52,190 nt of DNA from an uncultured Acidimicrobiales bacterium (GCA_937925845.1 CALAML010000027.1:1-52190), one strand, 5' to 3'; positions 1-9,375 are shown, counted from the stretch's first letter. Program-made: numbers and translations. The notes: generated by a model not told the origin, from the sequence alone.

Positions 1-1319
1 GGAAGGCGAGGTTTTTGGTGTGGGCAACTCGGTAGTGGCCGCCTGGAGGCCTTGTCCCGTATGGGATCGACTGGCTTGTAAAAGCCCCACAATAGGGGTT
101 TCACAATCCCGACACTGAATTGTTCACAACCGGTGGGGTCGTTCGGTGCGCGCCACAGCCCAAGTCAGTTCGCCGGATGGTTCTGGACAATTCCGAACTG
201 TTTGGCGAGCAACTTGTAAACGTGGGCGCGTTTTGCCGACCCGCAGGTGTTGGTCGGCTAGCTACAGGGGCTTTGGGTGTCTAGACGCCCGGTGGGTGCC
301 CGATTACGTAGCGGTCGAGTTCGACGATGTTCGACGCAAGCGTCTTGAACAGGAACATCAGACCGGTCTTTTCGCGTCCCATGACGGCGGTCCATTTCGT
401 TTCGGCAATGCCGCCGTTGTTGTTGTTGTTGCGACGAGATTTTGATCCACGGCTAGTTTGCTTTGCCAGGTCACCGTGTTGCTGCAGAACTGAATTTCTT
501 TGCCCCACAAGATGGGGGTCTTGAACATCCTCCCCAGGAGGAACACAGGAGTTTGATCTTCGTCTTTGAGAGCTTGGTCGGAGATCGCGGATCTGCGCAG
601 TTCGGCGCCATTCTCCACAAGATCCGAGAACGAGACATGTCCGGGTTCCCCCGAGAGGTGGAGCTGTGGTTCTGGGTTGACTTAGCTGGTCTCTACGCAA
701 CGGTCGGACAAGAGTTTGACATGTGGTATGGCGGACGGACGACAGGCCGCGGCCGGGTGACCGCCGAGCTCAATGAGTCCTAGTTGATGAGGGGCCAAGA
801 CGATCGGCAGTCGCTCTCTGCAGGCGACAAAGTCGAACGACATGTGGTGGAGGTCGCGTTGTTCGGCCTGGTCGTTGAGGTGCTGAACGCCGAACCGGTG
901 GGGGTTGTGCTTGCCCCCCCACTTTCGCGACAGGGAGCACTTTGCCAAACGAGCCTCCCTGTATCCCGCAGGCACCAAGCTCTCGTTATTCGTCGTCGCT
1001 CCCACGAATTGGCACAATCAGATCCGCCTCGCGTTCGAGGCACCGTGCCCCTAGTCTTTGCAGTCGCAGAGACCAGTTTTCGCTGGGAGCAAAGCCGGTC
1101 TTGAAGACAGCTATCGAGCGAATTGGCTGAGTCTTGCTGTGCTTGGGAGAAGTGAGCCTGATGAGCTGGGCTCCGTCCTATGAGCCAGGTGCCGAAACAG
1201 GGGCCGAAACAGCTGCCGAATGTGTTATCGGGCCCGGCTCAGCCTTATCACCAGCTCAATGAAGTCGGGGTTCAAGATTGGTTCCGCCAGGTGCACCACT
1301 CGCAGCTGCAGGGTCCTAC
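1..1319. other. Gene-poor region, no supported CDS
   Basis: No open frame here looks like a real gene: the candidate frames are short, overlap on both strands and have no start signals or recognisable motifs. A minus-strand frame ending near 281 has a plausible helical tail (residues such as TGLMFLFKTLASNIVELDRY), and adjacent frames on the same strand suggest a degraded coding sequence between about 1040 and 281, possibly transposon-derived, but I could not assign a family. A 10-bp direct repeat GCCGAAACAG occurs at 1191 and 1203. In many bacteria rimP and nusA precede ylxR-infB; neither is visible in this stretch. Confidence 0.5.
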
Positions 1320-1326
1320 TTGAATC

Positions 1327-1356
1327 TTGGCTTCACGGTGTCCGATATCTGATAAT
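1327..1356 (+). promoter_or_regulatory. Promoter of the toxin-antitoxin operon, possibly leaderless
   Basis: A -35-like TTGGCT (1327-1332) and a -10-like GATAAT (1351-1356) are 18 bp apart. The predicted start of transcription falls one or two bases before the ATG at 1365, so the mRNA is probably leaderless. A direct repeat ATCTGAT (1347-1353 and 1355-1361) overlaps the -10 box and is a candidate site for autorepression by the antitoxin or the complex; that is inference from how Phd/YefM operons usually work. Confidence 0.5.
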
Positions 1357-1364
1357 CTGATTTC

Positions 1365-1607
1365 ATGTCCGAAGTTACCGCGACCGAAGCAGCCCGCAAG
1401 TTCGCAGACCTCCTTGACGCAGTCGAACATCATCACCAGCGGTACACCGTCACCCGCCGCGGCAAGGCCATCGCGCACATAGAACCGATCACTCGTGGGC
1501 GCGGAGCAGACACCAAGGCGCTGCTCGAGCGTCATCGTCCGGATTCGGAATGGGTCGCTGACCTTGAGAGCGTGCACGGTCTGCTGGAGGTCGAGACTCG
1601 GTCGTGA
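1365..1607 (+). CDS. Phd/YefM-type antitoxin
   Basis: An 80-residue protein whose N-terminal part has the Phd/YefM pattern: a start like SEVTATEAARKFADLLDAVE, then a strand-forming YTVTRRGKAIAHIEPI segment. In the family this part dimerises and binds the operator, while the C-terminal tail (here from about residue 50) wraps the toxin. The stop codon overlaps the GTG start of the PIN-domain gene by 4 bp, so the two are translationally coupled, which is the usual antitoxin-first arrangement. The start ATG sits right after a -10 box with no ribosome binding site. The family call is firm; the exact partner specificity is unknown. Confidence 0.88.
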   Translation: MSEVTATEAARKFADLLDAVEHHHQRYTVTRRGKAIAHIEPITRGRGADTKALLERHRPDSEWVADLESVHGLLEVETRS

Positions 1608-2008
1608 GCCTGCTGCTGCTCGACACAACCTTCCTCATCGACACCGAGCGAAACACCGAGGACGTAGACAGCCTGATCGGTGACGAGGACGACATCGCCA
1701 TTGCGGCGATCACCGTTGCTGAACTCACTGTTGGAGTCGAACTCGCAACCGCGAAGCAACGGCCGCGCCGCCAGGCGTATGTCGACGAAATCGTCGCAAC
1801 CATCCCAATTCTGTCCTACGACGACTCGGTGGCAATTCACCATGCAAGCCTCCTTGTCGCCACCCGTCGCGCCGGGCGACCTCGCGGCGCTCACGATCTC
1901 ATCATCGCAGCCACCGCCGTCTCGGCCGGGCGCACAGTTGTGAGCGCCGATCGACGAGCCTTTGACGACCTGCCGGGAGTCGACGCAATCGACCATCGCG
2001 CCGAGTGA
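1604..2008 (+). CDS. vapC: PIN-domain toxin (VapC-like ribonuclease)
   Basis: 134 residues, normal VapC length. The PIN-domain acidic residues are visible: Asp near residue 7 in LLLLDTTFLID, Glu in TVAELTVGVE near residue 40, and Asp in the GAHDLIIAATAV segment near residue 98, followed by a further acidic position in VVSADRRAFDDLPGV. These coordinate Mg2+ in PIN nucleases that cleave RNA, often tRNA or rRNA. The GTG start lies inside the antitoxin's last codons (4-bp overlap). Antitoxins of the Phd type paired with PIN toxins are common. The ORF is intact, so the pair is probably functional. RNA target cannot be told from sequence. Confidence 0.9.
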   Translation: MSLLLLDTTFLIDTERNTEDVDSLIGDEDDIAIAAITVAELTVGVELATAKQRPRRQAYVDEIVATIPILSYDDSVAIHHASLLVATRRAGRPRGAHDLIIAATAVSAGRTVVSADRRAFDDLPGVDAIDHRAE

Positions 2009-2067
2009 ACCGATCGCGGCCGCCAATTTCGGTGTGCCGGCCGGGCCCAACCGGGCATAGTTGAGTC

Positions 2068-2343
2068 ATGCCTGAGCGCACCTGCATCGTTTGTCGTCGA
2101 ATCGCGGATGGTTCGGGCGCCGGCGAACTCGCCCGGTTGGTCGTTGGCGATACCGGAGTCGTGATCGCAGAGCCGGGGGCGCCGGGCCGTGGGGCCTGGA
2201 TTTGCCGATCGTCAACGTGTCCCGAAGCCCTGAAACCCGGGGACCTGGCTCGGGCTTTTCGGCGGAAACCCGCGGATCTTGGCCTGTCGGAGGCGGTTTT
2301 GGAGCGTTTGCGGGCCGGAGTCAGCCCGAATCCTGCCCCATAG
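2068..2343 (+). CDS. ylxR: YlxR family (DUF448) RNA-binding protein
   Basis: A 91-residue basic protein with the YlxR signature: CIVCRR near the N-terminus, GRGAWIC in the middle (the GRGA-Y/W pattern), and a C-terminal ARAFRRK segment. YlxR proteins sit in the nusA-infB operon of many bacteria; a role in RNA binding or regulation of RNase P has been proposed. Here it is the first gene of the translation block, 224 bp before infB. The ATG at 2068 has no Shine-Dalgarno, but a weak -10 (CATAGT, 2056-2061) stands 6 nt upstream, consistent with a leaderless transcript. Neither nusA nor rimP is present upstream in the window. Confidence 0.9.
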   Translation: MPERTCIVCRRIADGSGAGELARLVVGDTGVVIAEPGAPGRGAWICRSSTCPEALKPGDLARAFRRKPADLGLSEAVLERLRAGVSPNPAP

Positions 2344-2567
2344 CGACCGCCAAGCGGCGCTCCGGCTGGCTGGGGGAATCGACATTTAGTTGCTTTCTTG
2401 CACCTACTTGCGCCTAGGCTGTGTCCTGAGCGTTGTCGCCCGTGTGGCGGCTCGCGCTCCTCGTGTCCGCTGACAGCTCCTCCTTAGGCCCATGTGCCAA
2501 GCGAGCTGTGCACCGACCCGAGTGCTTAACGTGATCGATTGCAGGAAGGGAAGGCTGAGTAACAAGC

Positions 2568-5500
2568 GTGCCCAAGAAAGTTCGTGTGTATGAACTGGGT
2601 CGCGAGTTGGGGCTCTCCAACAAGGAGACTCTGGACTTGTGCGAGGCCCTCGGTATTGCTGCGAAGAGCCACTCTTCGAGCATCGTCGAGGCCCAAGCCG
2701 ACCGCGTCCGTCGTAAGGCGGAACGTGAAGGGCTGATTCGCGAGGTTCCGGCCGAAGAAGAGGACAAAGCCAAAGAGAGCTCTTCGTCCTCGAAAGCCAT
2801 CTCGACCAAGAAGCCGCCGCCAAAGAAGAAGAAGGCCGCGGCCAAGAAGGACGACGCCCCGGAGGCCGAGGCTGAAGCTCCGGCTGCCGATGCGCCGGCC
2901 AAGAAGGCTCCAGCCAAGAAGACGGCCAAGAAGGTTGTGAGTTCGAGCGGTAGCCAGGGTCCACCGCCCCGCGCCACCGAAGACGCACCGGCCGAAGCTC
3001 CGGCGCCGGCTGCGGCCCCTGCACCAGCTGCGGCTGAGGCCCCGCCCACCGAGCCCAAGCTTGCTGAACCGGCCCCGGCCCCGGCCCCTGCACCTGCAGC
3101 AGAGCCCGCCCCGGTCGCTCCGGCAGCCGAGGCGGCACCGCCTGCGCCAGCTCCGGAACCTGCGGTGGCCGAAGCACCAGCTGCTCCGGCCCCCGCTGCT
3201 GAAGCGCCCGCACCGGCCGCGGCCGATGCCCCCAAGGCCGAAGCCTCTAAAGCCGAGGCTCCGAAGGCGGAGGCTCCAAAAGCCGATGCCCCCAAGGCCG
3301 AAGCCACGGCTGCGGCTCCCGCGGCTGAAGCATCCGCCGATGCGCCGGCCGCCAAGGCCGCCCCCGACGACAAGACTCCTGACACTGCGGGTGGAAAGCC
3401 GATTCCACCCCCGCCCGGTCCGCCTCGCGGCCTGTCGGGTAAGCCGATTCCACCTCCGCCCGTTAGTCGTGGTGGTCCTCGTCCTGGTGCCCGTGCGGTT
3501 CGTCCCGGCTCGCGTCCCGGTGGCCCTCCGGCTCGTACCGGTGGAGCTCCCGGTGGTGGCGGTGGCGGTGCTCGTCCCGGTGGCGGCCCTGGCGGCGGTC
3601 CCGGTGGCGGCGCTCCTGGTGGTGGCCCTGGCGGTCGTCCCGGTGGCGGCGGTCGTGGTCGTCCTGGTGGCGGCCCGCGTCGACCGCCTCGCCGAAAGAG
3701 CAGGCGGCGTCGCGTTCGCGAAGAGCTGCAACCGATCGATATGCCCACCTACACCCCGGCCAATGCGCCGGTGCCCGACGGCATGGTGGTTATCGAGCGC
3801 GCCAGTACTCCTCAGGAGCTGGCCAACAAGATGAACCGGACCACCGCCGACGTTGTGCGTTTCTTGATGCAGAACGGCGAGATGGTCACCGCCACCCAGT
3901 CGCTGGGCGACGACATGATCGAGCTCTTTGCCACCGAGATTGGTGTCGAGGTTCGGTTGGTCGATCCGGGCGAAGAGGCCGAAGTTGAGCTCCAGAAGGT
4001 GCTCGAGGTCGACGAACTCGAAGACGACGAGGGCGAAGAGGAAGGCGGCGGCGATCCGCGGCCTCCGGTCATCACCGTGATGGGTCACGTCGACCACGGC
4101 AAGACGCTGCTGCTCGACCGCATCCGTGACGCCAACGTTGTGGCCAGCGAAGCCGGTGGCATCACCCAGCACATCGGTGCCTACCAGGTTGAGCGTGACG
4201 GTCAGATGCTGACCTTCATCGATACCCCGGGTCACGAGGCGTTCACCGCCATGCGGGCCCGTGGTGCCGAAGCGACCGACATCGTGATTCTGATGGTGGC
4301 CGCCGACGACGGCATGATGCCCCAAACCATCGAGGCACTCGATCACGCTCGGGCCGCCGACGTGCCGATCCTGGTAGCCATCAACAAGATCGACCGCGAC
4401 AACGCCGATGTCGATCGGGTGATGAGCCAGCTGTCGGAACACGACGCCGTTCCCGAGAAGTGGGGCGGCGACACCGTCACCGCTGAGATCTCGGCGCTCA
4501 AGAACGAGGGCATCGACGACCTGTTGGATTCGCTGTTGGTGATGGCCGAGCTCGAAGAGCTCACCGCCCGTCCCGAGGGTCGGGCCCGCGGTGCGGTGCT
4601 CGAAGCCCATCTCGACAAGGGTCGGGGCCCCGTGGCCACCATCCTGGTGCAGAACGGTGTGTTGCGGGTCGGCGATCCGCTTGTGGCTGGTCCTGCCTGG
4701 GGCCGGGTACGTGCCTTGATCAACGACAAGGGCGAGCAGGTCAAGGAAGCTGGTCCGTCTACTCCGGTACAGGTACTCGGTTTGTCCGATGTGGCCGATG
4801 CTGGCGACGAGTTCATCGTGGCTCCTGACGAAAAGAAGGCTCGGGCCGTTGCCGAAACCCGTGAGCACTGGCAGCGGGTGGCCACCCTTGGCCGCGACGC
4901 TGGTGGTGCCGCTGGTGGTGCCCGCCTCGAGGATCTGTTTAAGCAGATTCAGGCCGGTGAAGCGGCAACGCTGAACCTGATTGTGAAGGCCGACGTCACC
5001 GGTTCGCTGGAGGCGGTGCTGGAAAGCCTGAAGCGGCTTGAGCGTGATGAGGTCAAGCTGGCCTTTGTGTTGCGCGGCGTTGGTGGTATCACCGAGAACG
5101 ACGTGCAGCTAGCGGCGGCTTCGAACGCCACCATTCTTGGCTTTAACGTGCGGCCCGATCGCAAGGCCCGGAACAAGGCCGAAGAAGAAGACGTCGAGAT
5201 CCGAAACTACGAGATCATCTACAAGCTTCTCGAGGACATCGAGAACGCCATGCTTGGTCTGCTGGAGCCCGAAACCGAGGAGGTCGTCACCGGCGACGCC
5301 GAGGTGCGGGAGATCTTCGGTGTGCCCAAGATCGGCAAGATCGCCGGTTGTATGGTCACCAACGGTGTCATCACCCGTGGTTCGAAGGTGCGTTTCCTGC
5401 GGGAGGGCACCATCATCTGGAAGGGCGAGATCCAGTCGCTGCGTCGTTTCAAGGACGACGTGAAGGAGGTTGCCACCGGCTTTGAGTGCGGTATCGGCCT

Positions 5501-5573
5501 TTCCGACTTCCAGGATCTCAAGCCCGGCGACGTCATCGAAACCTTCGAGGATCGCGAGATCCCACGAACCTGA
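2568..5573 (+). CDS. infB: Translation initiation factor IF-2
   Basis: 1001 residues. Starts at GTG 2568 after an AGGAAGGGAAGG ribosome binding site. The first ~50 residues are the IF2_N helical domain ([20 protein letters not shown]). Residues ~60-390 are low complexity: Lys/Ala-rich, then Ala/Pro/Glu repeats (PKAEA units), then a Gly/Arg/Pro-rich stretch before a basic RRKSRRRR patch. The GTPase domain follows: P-loop GHVDHGKT near 506, DTPGH near 552, NKID near 606; then domains II-IV to the C-terminus. IF-2 delivers initiator tRNA to the 30S subunit and drives subunit joining. The long linker is typical of actinobacterial IF-2 although its Gly-rich part is unusually extended. Long frames on the opposite strand are composition shadows. 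Confidence 0.98.
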   Translation: MPKKVRVYELGRELGLSNKETLDLCEALGIAAKSHSSSIVEAQADRVRRKAEREGLIREVPAEEEDKAKESSSSSKAISTKKPPPKKKKAAAKKDDAPEAEAEAPAADAPAKKAPAKKTAKKVVSSSGSQGPPPRATEDAPAEAPAPAAAPAPAAAEAPPTEPKLAEPAPAPAPAPAAEPAPVAPAAEAAPPAPAPEPAVAEAPAAPAPAAEAPAPAAADAPKAEASKAEAPKAEAPKADAPKAEATAAAPAAEASADAPAAKAAPDDKTPDTAGGKPIPPPPGPPRGLSGKPIPPPPVSRGGPRPGARAVRPGSRPGGPPARTGGAPGGGGGGARPGGGPGGGPGGGAPGGGPGGRPGGGGRGRPGGGPRRPPRRKSRRRRVREELQPIDMPTYTPANAPVPDGMVVIERASTPQELANKMNRTTADVVRFLMQNGEMVTATQSLGDDMIELFATEIGVEVRLVDPGEEAEVELQKVLEVDELEDDEGEEEGGGDPRPPVITVMGHVDHGKTLLLDRIRDANVVASEAGGITQHIGAYQVERDGQMLTFIDTPGHEAFTAMRARGAEATDIVILMVAADDGMMPQTIEALDHARAADVPILVAINKIDRDNADVDRVMSQLSEHDAVPEKWGGDTVTAEISALKNEGIDDLLDSLLVMAELEELTARPEGRARGAVLEAHLDKGRGPVATILVQNGVLRVGDPLVAGPAWGRVRALINDKGEQVKEAGPSTPVQVLGLSDVADAGDEFIVAPDEKKARAVAETREHWQRVATLGRDAGGAAGGARLEDLFKQIQAGEAATLNLIVKADVTGSLEAVLESLKRLERDEVKLAFVLRGVGGITENDVQLAAASNATILGFNVRPDRKARNKAEEEDVEIRNYEIIYKLLEDIENAMLGLLEPETEEVVTGDAEVREIFGVPKIGKIAGCMVTNGVITRGSKVRFLREGTIIWKGEIQSLRRFKDDVKEVATGFECGIGLSDFQDLKPGDVIETFEDREIPRT

Positions 5574-5584
5574 CCCATCCCAGC

Positions 5585-5637
5585 CCGAAATGTCGGAAGA
5601 AAACGACAAAGTTTGTCGCATATTTCCGACATTTCGG
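5585..5637. repeat. Long nested palindrome, family A copy 1
   Basis: Perfect 14-bp arms CCGAAATGTCGGAA (5585-5598) and its complement (5624-5637) enclose a second inverted repeat CGACAAA/TTTGTCG (5604-5610 and 5612-5618). It lies 12 bp after the infB stop and could end or attenuate transcription, but it lacks a T-run. A second element with the same CGAAATGTCGG arm tip is at 29111-29161, so this appears to be a dispersed intergenic repeat. Confidence 0.85.
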
Positions 5638-5685
5638 CGGTGTTTGGCAGGAAAAGGGTGGAGGTCAGCGTGAAGGTGGGTCGCG

Positions 5686-5985
5686 GTGAGTAACTCGCTC
5701 CATGCGTTGGTGCTGGATGTTGAGCTTCGGCTGCCTGGGGCCCAGTCGCTGAAGGAGAAGCGGGGCCTGTTGAAGCCGGTGGTTGAGCGCATCCGTAGCC
5801 GATATCAGCTGTCGGTGGCCGAGGTTGGCTATCAGGACAAGTGGCAGCGGGCTCGGCTGGCGGTGGCCATTGTGGCCGGTTCGGCCGGTCATGTTGATGA
5901 GGTGGCCGACGAGGTTGAGCGGTTCATTTGGTCCGACACTCGGGTTGAGGTGGTCGGGATCGACCATCACTGGCTGGAGACCTGA
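5686..5985 (+). CDS. DUF503 family protein (YlxP-like)
   Basis: 99 residues matching the DUF503/YlxP family: a ferredoxin-like small fold with the LPGAQSLKEKRGLLKPVVERIRSRY segment that is the family hallmark, then VAEVGYQDKWQRARLAVAIVAG. The family sits between infB and rbfA in many Gram-positive bacteria, as here, which points to a role around ribosome assembly or translation, but the biochemical function is not established. GTG start at 5686; a purine-rich AAAGGGTGGAGG lies somewhat far upstream. Confidence 0.9.
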   Translation: MSNSLHALVLDVELRLPGAQSLKEKRGLLKPVVERIRSRYQLSVAEVGYQDKWQRARLAVAIVAGSAGHVDEVADEVERFIWSDTRVEVVGIDHHWLET

Positions 5986-6069
5986 GGCGGGCCGGGCTTT
6001 GCCGGTTAGCCTGCGTCGTGGGGGCGTAATTGGTTTGATCCAGAGTCGTCGATGGGGTGAGGTAGAGAA

Positions 6070-6684
6070 ATGGCACGAAGCACACGGCGGTACCCCCGAA
6101 CGGCCCGCATCAACGAATTGATCCGTGAGGTCGTGGCCGAGGCCATCGACCGCATCGACGACGATCGCCTGGTGCATGTGGCCATCACCGATGTGGACTG
6201 CGATGCCGAGCTCACGGTGGCCCAGTGCTATTTCGACACCCTCGACGCCAGCGATGAGGCCGATGCCGAAGCGGTGGAGGCTCTGGCTGAGCATGCTGGT
6301 TCCTTGCGTAAGGTGGTGAGCCGCCAGACCAGTTTGAAGCGGGCTCCCGAGCTGCGCTTTTCGCCCGATCCGGCGGTCCGGGCCGCGTCGAGGATTGATT
6401 CGATTCTCGACAACATCGAGCCCACCCCGGAAGTGGAGTACGACCCGTCTGTCTACAAAGATGCGCCAGGCGTAGAGCCGGCCGAGGTTGCTGCGGCCCC
6501 CGCACCGGCACCCGCGCCCGCAGCGACCAGCGGCACCGGGGAAACGGCCGAAGCTGTAGCCGGCGGGGCCGCTGCTCCCGCAGCCGAGTCAACGGCAGCC
6601 GCAGAAGCACCGGCAACGCCTGAAGCAGGCGACGGGTTCGAACTGTCCGCAGCGTCGGAAGAGTCCGACGGCTCTGCCGAGTGA
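6070..6684 (+). CDS. rbfA: Ribosome-binding factor A with Ala/Pro-rich tail
   Basis: 204 residues. Residues 1-~125 form the KH-like RbfA domain (RINELIREVVAEAIDRIDDDRL ... LRKVVSRQTSLKRAPELRFSPD), which binds the 30S subunit and helps mature the 5' end of 16S rRNA. The remaining ~75 residues are an Ala/Pro/Glu-rich disordered extension, so the protein is clearly longer than the usual 110-150 residues. A GAGGTAGAG-like Shine-Dalgarno precedes the ATG. The stop overlaps the GTG of truB by 4 bp, suggesting coupled translation. The core identity is firm; the role of the tail is unknown. Confidence 0.95.
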   Translation: MARSTRRYPRTARINELIREVVAEAIDRIDDDRLVHVAITDVDCDAELTVAQCYFDTLDASDEADAEAVEALAEHAGSLRKVVSRQTSLKRAPELRFSPDPAVRAASRIDSILDNIEPTPEVEYDPSVYKDAPGVEPAEVAAAPAPAPAPAATSGTGETAEAVAGGAAAPAAESTAAAEAPATPEAGDGFELSAASEESDGSAE

Positions 6685-7577
6685 GCAAGCCCCGCGAGCC
6701 TGGCCCTACCGGCGTTGCCGTCATTGCCAAGGAGGCCGGGCTCACCTCTCACGATGTCGTGAGTCGGGCTCGCCGGGTGCTGAACACCAGGAAGGTGGGT
6801 CATTCGGGCACGCTTGATCCGGGCGCCACCGGGGTGCTGATTCTGGGGGTTGGTCGGGCCACCCGGTTGCTGCGGTTTCTGACTGCGCTGGAGAAGCGGT
6901 ATGTGGGGGATCTGGTGCTGGGCACCGAGACCAACACCCTCGATCATGAGGGCGAGGTCACCGCAACCCACGACATGGCTGGTATCACGCTGGCCCAAGT
7001 GGAGGCTGCGGCGGCCAACTTTGTGGGCGATATCGAGCAGATTCCGCCGATGGTGTCGGCCATCAAGGTCGACGGCACGCCGCTGCACAAGCTGGCGCGT
7101 GAGGGCAAGGAGATCGAGCGCAAGCCGCGGCCGGTCACGATCCATGAGATCAACGTCTCAGAAAAGGATGCCGAGGCCGGGCTCTTCGTATTGGATGTCC
7201 GGTGTTCGTCGGGCACCTACATCCGCACTCTGGCCGCCGACATCGGCACCGCCCTGGGTGGGGGAGCGCACCTGGCTCATCTGCGGCGTACCGCCATCGG
7301 TTCGTTCGATTTGGATCAGGCCCACCCGGTCGAGGAACCGGTGCTGATCTCGCCGGCTGAGGCGCTGCGGGATTATGAGCGCATCACCATCGATGACGAT
7401 TCGGCCCAGTCGGTGCGCTACGGCCGGCCACTGCCAGAAGCCCATTTTGCTGACGCCGGCAATGGCCCGTGGTGTGTGTTTGATTCCGCCGACACCATCC
7501 TCGCCATCTACGAGCGATCCCCCGACCGGGCCCCCGACGGCCTGGTCCGCCCCGCAGTGGTCCTCGAACCGGCCTAA
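6681..7577 (+). CDS. truB: tRNA pseudouridine(55) synthase
   Basis: 298 residues, standard TruB length. The catalytic aspartate is D46 in GHSGTLDPGATGVL; further family blocks are KRYVGDLVLGTETNTLDHEG, QIPPMVSAIKVDG and SSGTYIRTLAADIG. The enzyme isomerises U55 in the T-loop of tRNAs to pseudouridine. GTG start overlapping the rbfA stop; the rbfA-truB-ribF order is conserved in many bacteria. Confidence 0.97.
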   Translation: MSKPREPGPTGVAVIAKEAGLTSHDVVSRARRVLNTRKVGHSGTLDPGATGVLILGVGRATRLLRFLTALEKRYVGDLVLGTETNTLDHEGEVTATHDMAGITLAQVEAAAANFVGDIEQIPPMVSAIKVDGTPLHKLAREGKEIERKPRPVTIHEINVSEKDAEAGLFVLDVRCSSGTYIRTLAADIGTALGGGAHLAHLRRTAIGSFDLDQAHPVEEPVLISPAEALRDYERITIDDDSAQSVRYGRPLPEAHFADAGNGPWCVFDSADTILAIYERSPDRAPDGLVRPAVVLEPA

Positions 7578-7711
7578 ATGGTGGTCGGTTGGTCCGGTGA
7601 GACCCAGCGATGCTGCGAATCCGACAGAACCCCGCCGAAGTGGCGCCAGCGGCCCCGACTTGATGGTGCTGAATAGACCCTCCGTTCTGTGTGGTGCTGG
7701 TATGGCGCCAC

Positions 7712-7717
7712 TACGCT
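7712..7717 (+). promoter_or_regulatory. -10 box for a leaderless ribF transcript
   Basis: TACGCT, matching TAnnnT, ends 7 nt before the GTG at 7725. There is no Shine-Dalgarno before that codon. The same hexamer at the same kind of distance precedes the carotenoid oxygenase gene at 50779. Confidence 0.5.
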
Positions 7718-7724
7718 TACGCCA

Positions 7725-8681
7725 GTGGAAGTTATTCATGGGCTAGAGGCCTGCCCCAGCCCAGAGTCGGGAACTGCACTAACGATCGGCGCCTATGACG
7801 GCGTGCATCGTGGTCATCGTGCTGTTATCAAAGAGGTGCGCCGTCACGCCCAGGAGCGCGAGCTTCAGAGTGCCGTGGTTACTTTCGATCCTCATCCGGC
7901 TCGGGTGGTGCGTCCGGAGTCGGCTCCGCTGATGCTGACCACGCTGGAACAAAAGCTCGAGTTGCTGGACGAAACCGGGATCGACTTTGTGTTGGTGCTG
8001 CCGTTCGACGAAGAGCGGGCCAAAGAAAAGCCGGCCGAGTTTGTCCAGAACGTGCTGGTCGACTGCATGTCCGCCCGGATTGTTGTTGTCGGCGACGATT
8101 TCCACTTCGGATACCGACGCACCGGAAACGTTGCCTACCTTGAGGAGGCTGGGTCTGAGCTGGGCTTCGAGGTCACCGGGATGATGCTGGTCGGCGTCGA
8201 TGGTGAAGCGGCCCGTGACGATACCCAGGTGTCGTCCACCGCCATTCGCCGGGCTCTGGTGGCTGGCGACATTGAGGCTGCGGCCGAGATGCTCGGTCGA
8301 CCGTTCGAGCTTCGCGGCGGCGTGGCCGAGGGCGATCGCCGGGCCAACCAGATCGGTTTTCCCACCGCCAATGTGGCGATCCCCAACGACATGTTGTTGC
8401 CCGCCGATGGCGTGTACGCGGGCTGGTATGAGCGGCCCGACAACAGCGTGCATCCAACCGTGATGAACCTGGGCAAGCGCCCAACGTTCTATGACGATGC
8501 GCCCCATTCGTTGCTGGAGTGCCATCTGATCGGTTTCGAGGGCGACCTCTACGGCGAGGAGGCCAAGGTGCGTTTCACCAACCGCCTTCGCAGCGAAGCC
8601 AAGTTCGATGGCATCGACGAACTCAAAGCCCAAATCGCCAAAGATCTCGAAGGCGCAAAAAGGGCGCTCGGCGTTTCCTGA
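7725..8681 (+). CDS. ribF: Bifunctional riboflavin kinase/FAD synthetase
   Basis: About 318 residues from the GTG at 7725, which I prefer over an in-frame ATG at 7689 because the family starts close to the EVIHGLE segment and because a -10 box sits just before it. The N-terminal FAD synthetase domain has GAYDGVHRGHRAVI (the H-x-G-H nucleotidyl transferase motif), VVTFDPHPARV, DDFHFGYRRTGN and a DTQVSSTAIRRAL segment. The C-terminal riboflavin kinase has GDRRANQIGFPTANV and a GVYAGW strand. It makes FMN from riboflavin and ATP, then FAD. Final gene of the translation block. Confidence 0.95.
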   Translation: MEVIHGLEACPSPESGTALTIGAYDGVHRGHRAVIKEVRRHAQERELQSAVVTFDPHPARVVRPESAPLMLTTLEQKLELLDETGIDFVLVLPFDEERAKEKPAEFVQNVLVDCMSARIVVVGDDFHFGYRRTGNVAYLEEAGSELGFEVTGMMLVGVDGEAARDDTQVSSTAIRRALVAGDIEAAAEMLGRPFELRGGVAEGDRRANQIGFPTANVAIPNDMLLPADGVYAGWYERPDNSVHPTVMNLGKRPTFYDDAPHSLLECHLIGFEGDLYGEEAKVRFTNRLRSEAKFDGIDELKAQIAKDLEGAKRALGVS

Positions 8682-8699
8682 GCGCCACCGACGCTCTAC

Positions 8700-8705
8700 T
8701 ACGGT
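8700..8705 (+). promoter_or_regulatory. -10 box for a leaderless transcript
   Basis: TACGGT ends 6 nt before the ATG at 8712, with no Shine-Dalgarno. It begins 18 bp after the ribF stop, so this gene can be transcribed on its own. Confidence 0.45.
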
Positions 8706-8711
8706 TGACCT

Positions 8712-9293
8712 ATGTCGAATACGCCGAGCAACCCGTGGGATAACCAGCCGAACCAAGGGGGCTTCCCACCGCCCCCGAACCAGCCGACCGGATCGACACC
8801 GCAGCCAGGTGGCTCGCCGTATGAACCAGCTGCCACCGGTCAAGCTCCCTACGGTCAAGCACAATACGGTCAAGCGCCCTACGGCCAGGCCACGCCGGGC
8901 GGGTTCACTCCTCCTCCGGCGAAGAAAACCCCCTGGGGCAAGCTGCTCCTCGGCTGTGGCGGCATCCTGCTCGTGGGAGCGCTCGGCATTGGCGCCTGTA
9001 GCTTCTTTCTCTTCCGGGCGGCCACGGAGCCGATCGACAACACCAACGACTTTCTGGCGGCGGTGCGCGATGGCGATGTCAGTCGGGCTCAGGAGTTGGT
9101 GGCCGATGGGTGTGATGCCGACGCTGCGATCAACGCAGTGAGCTCAGTGGGGCAGGTGGATCGATATCAGATCGGCAGCTACAACAACAGCAACGGCGCC
9201 GAGACCGTCTCGGGAACGATCACCATCGACGGCATCCCGCGATCGATCGAGGTCGCCATCCGAGACGACAAAGTCTGCCGCGTGGGCATCTAG
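8712..9293 (+). CDS. Single-pass membrane protein, Pro/Gln-rich N-terminus, DUF4878-like exterior domain
   Basis: 193 residues. Residues 1-~70 are Pro/Gln/Gly-rich and include YGQA-type repeats (three near 48-60), typical of cytoplasmic tails of actinobacterial membrane proteins. One membrane helix follows (about 77-101, LLLGCGGILLVGALGIGACSF region). The exterior domain (about 105-193) begins NDFLAAVRDGDVSRAQEL, the pattern of the DUF4878/NTF2-like lumazine-binding type fold, and contains two cysteines that could pair (in GCDAD and KVCRVG). Family assignment is a guess from the pattern; function is unknown. Confidence 0.75.
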   Translation: MSNTPSNPWDNQPNQGGFPPPPNQPTGSTPQPGGSPYEPAATGQAPYGQAQYGQAPYGQATPGGFTPPPAKKTPWGKLLLGCGGILLVGALGIGACSFFLFRAATEPIDNTNDFLAAVRDGDVSRAQELVADGCDADAAINAVSSVGQVDRYQIGSYNNSNGAETVSGTITIDGIPRSIEVAIRDDKVCRVGI

Positions 9294-9375
9294 GAGCTCT
9301 AGAACCGTCGCCCACGAGTCCGGCGAGACCTCAAGATCCCGGGCAAACCTCTAGTTGCGACTGAGCGGTAGTTTG

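Noticed and set aside
281..1043. Transposase or IS remnant in the first kilobase
   Set aside because: The minus-strand fragments look like degraded coding DNA, but I could not match a transposase family or find terminal repeats, so no mobile element is called.
2414..4868. Very long minus-strand frames opposite infB (444 and 780 residues)
   Set aside because: They are composition shadows of the GC-rich infB gene, with Arg/Ala/Gly/Pro-rich sequence, no domains and no start signals.
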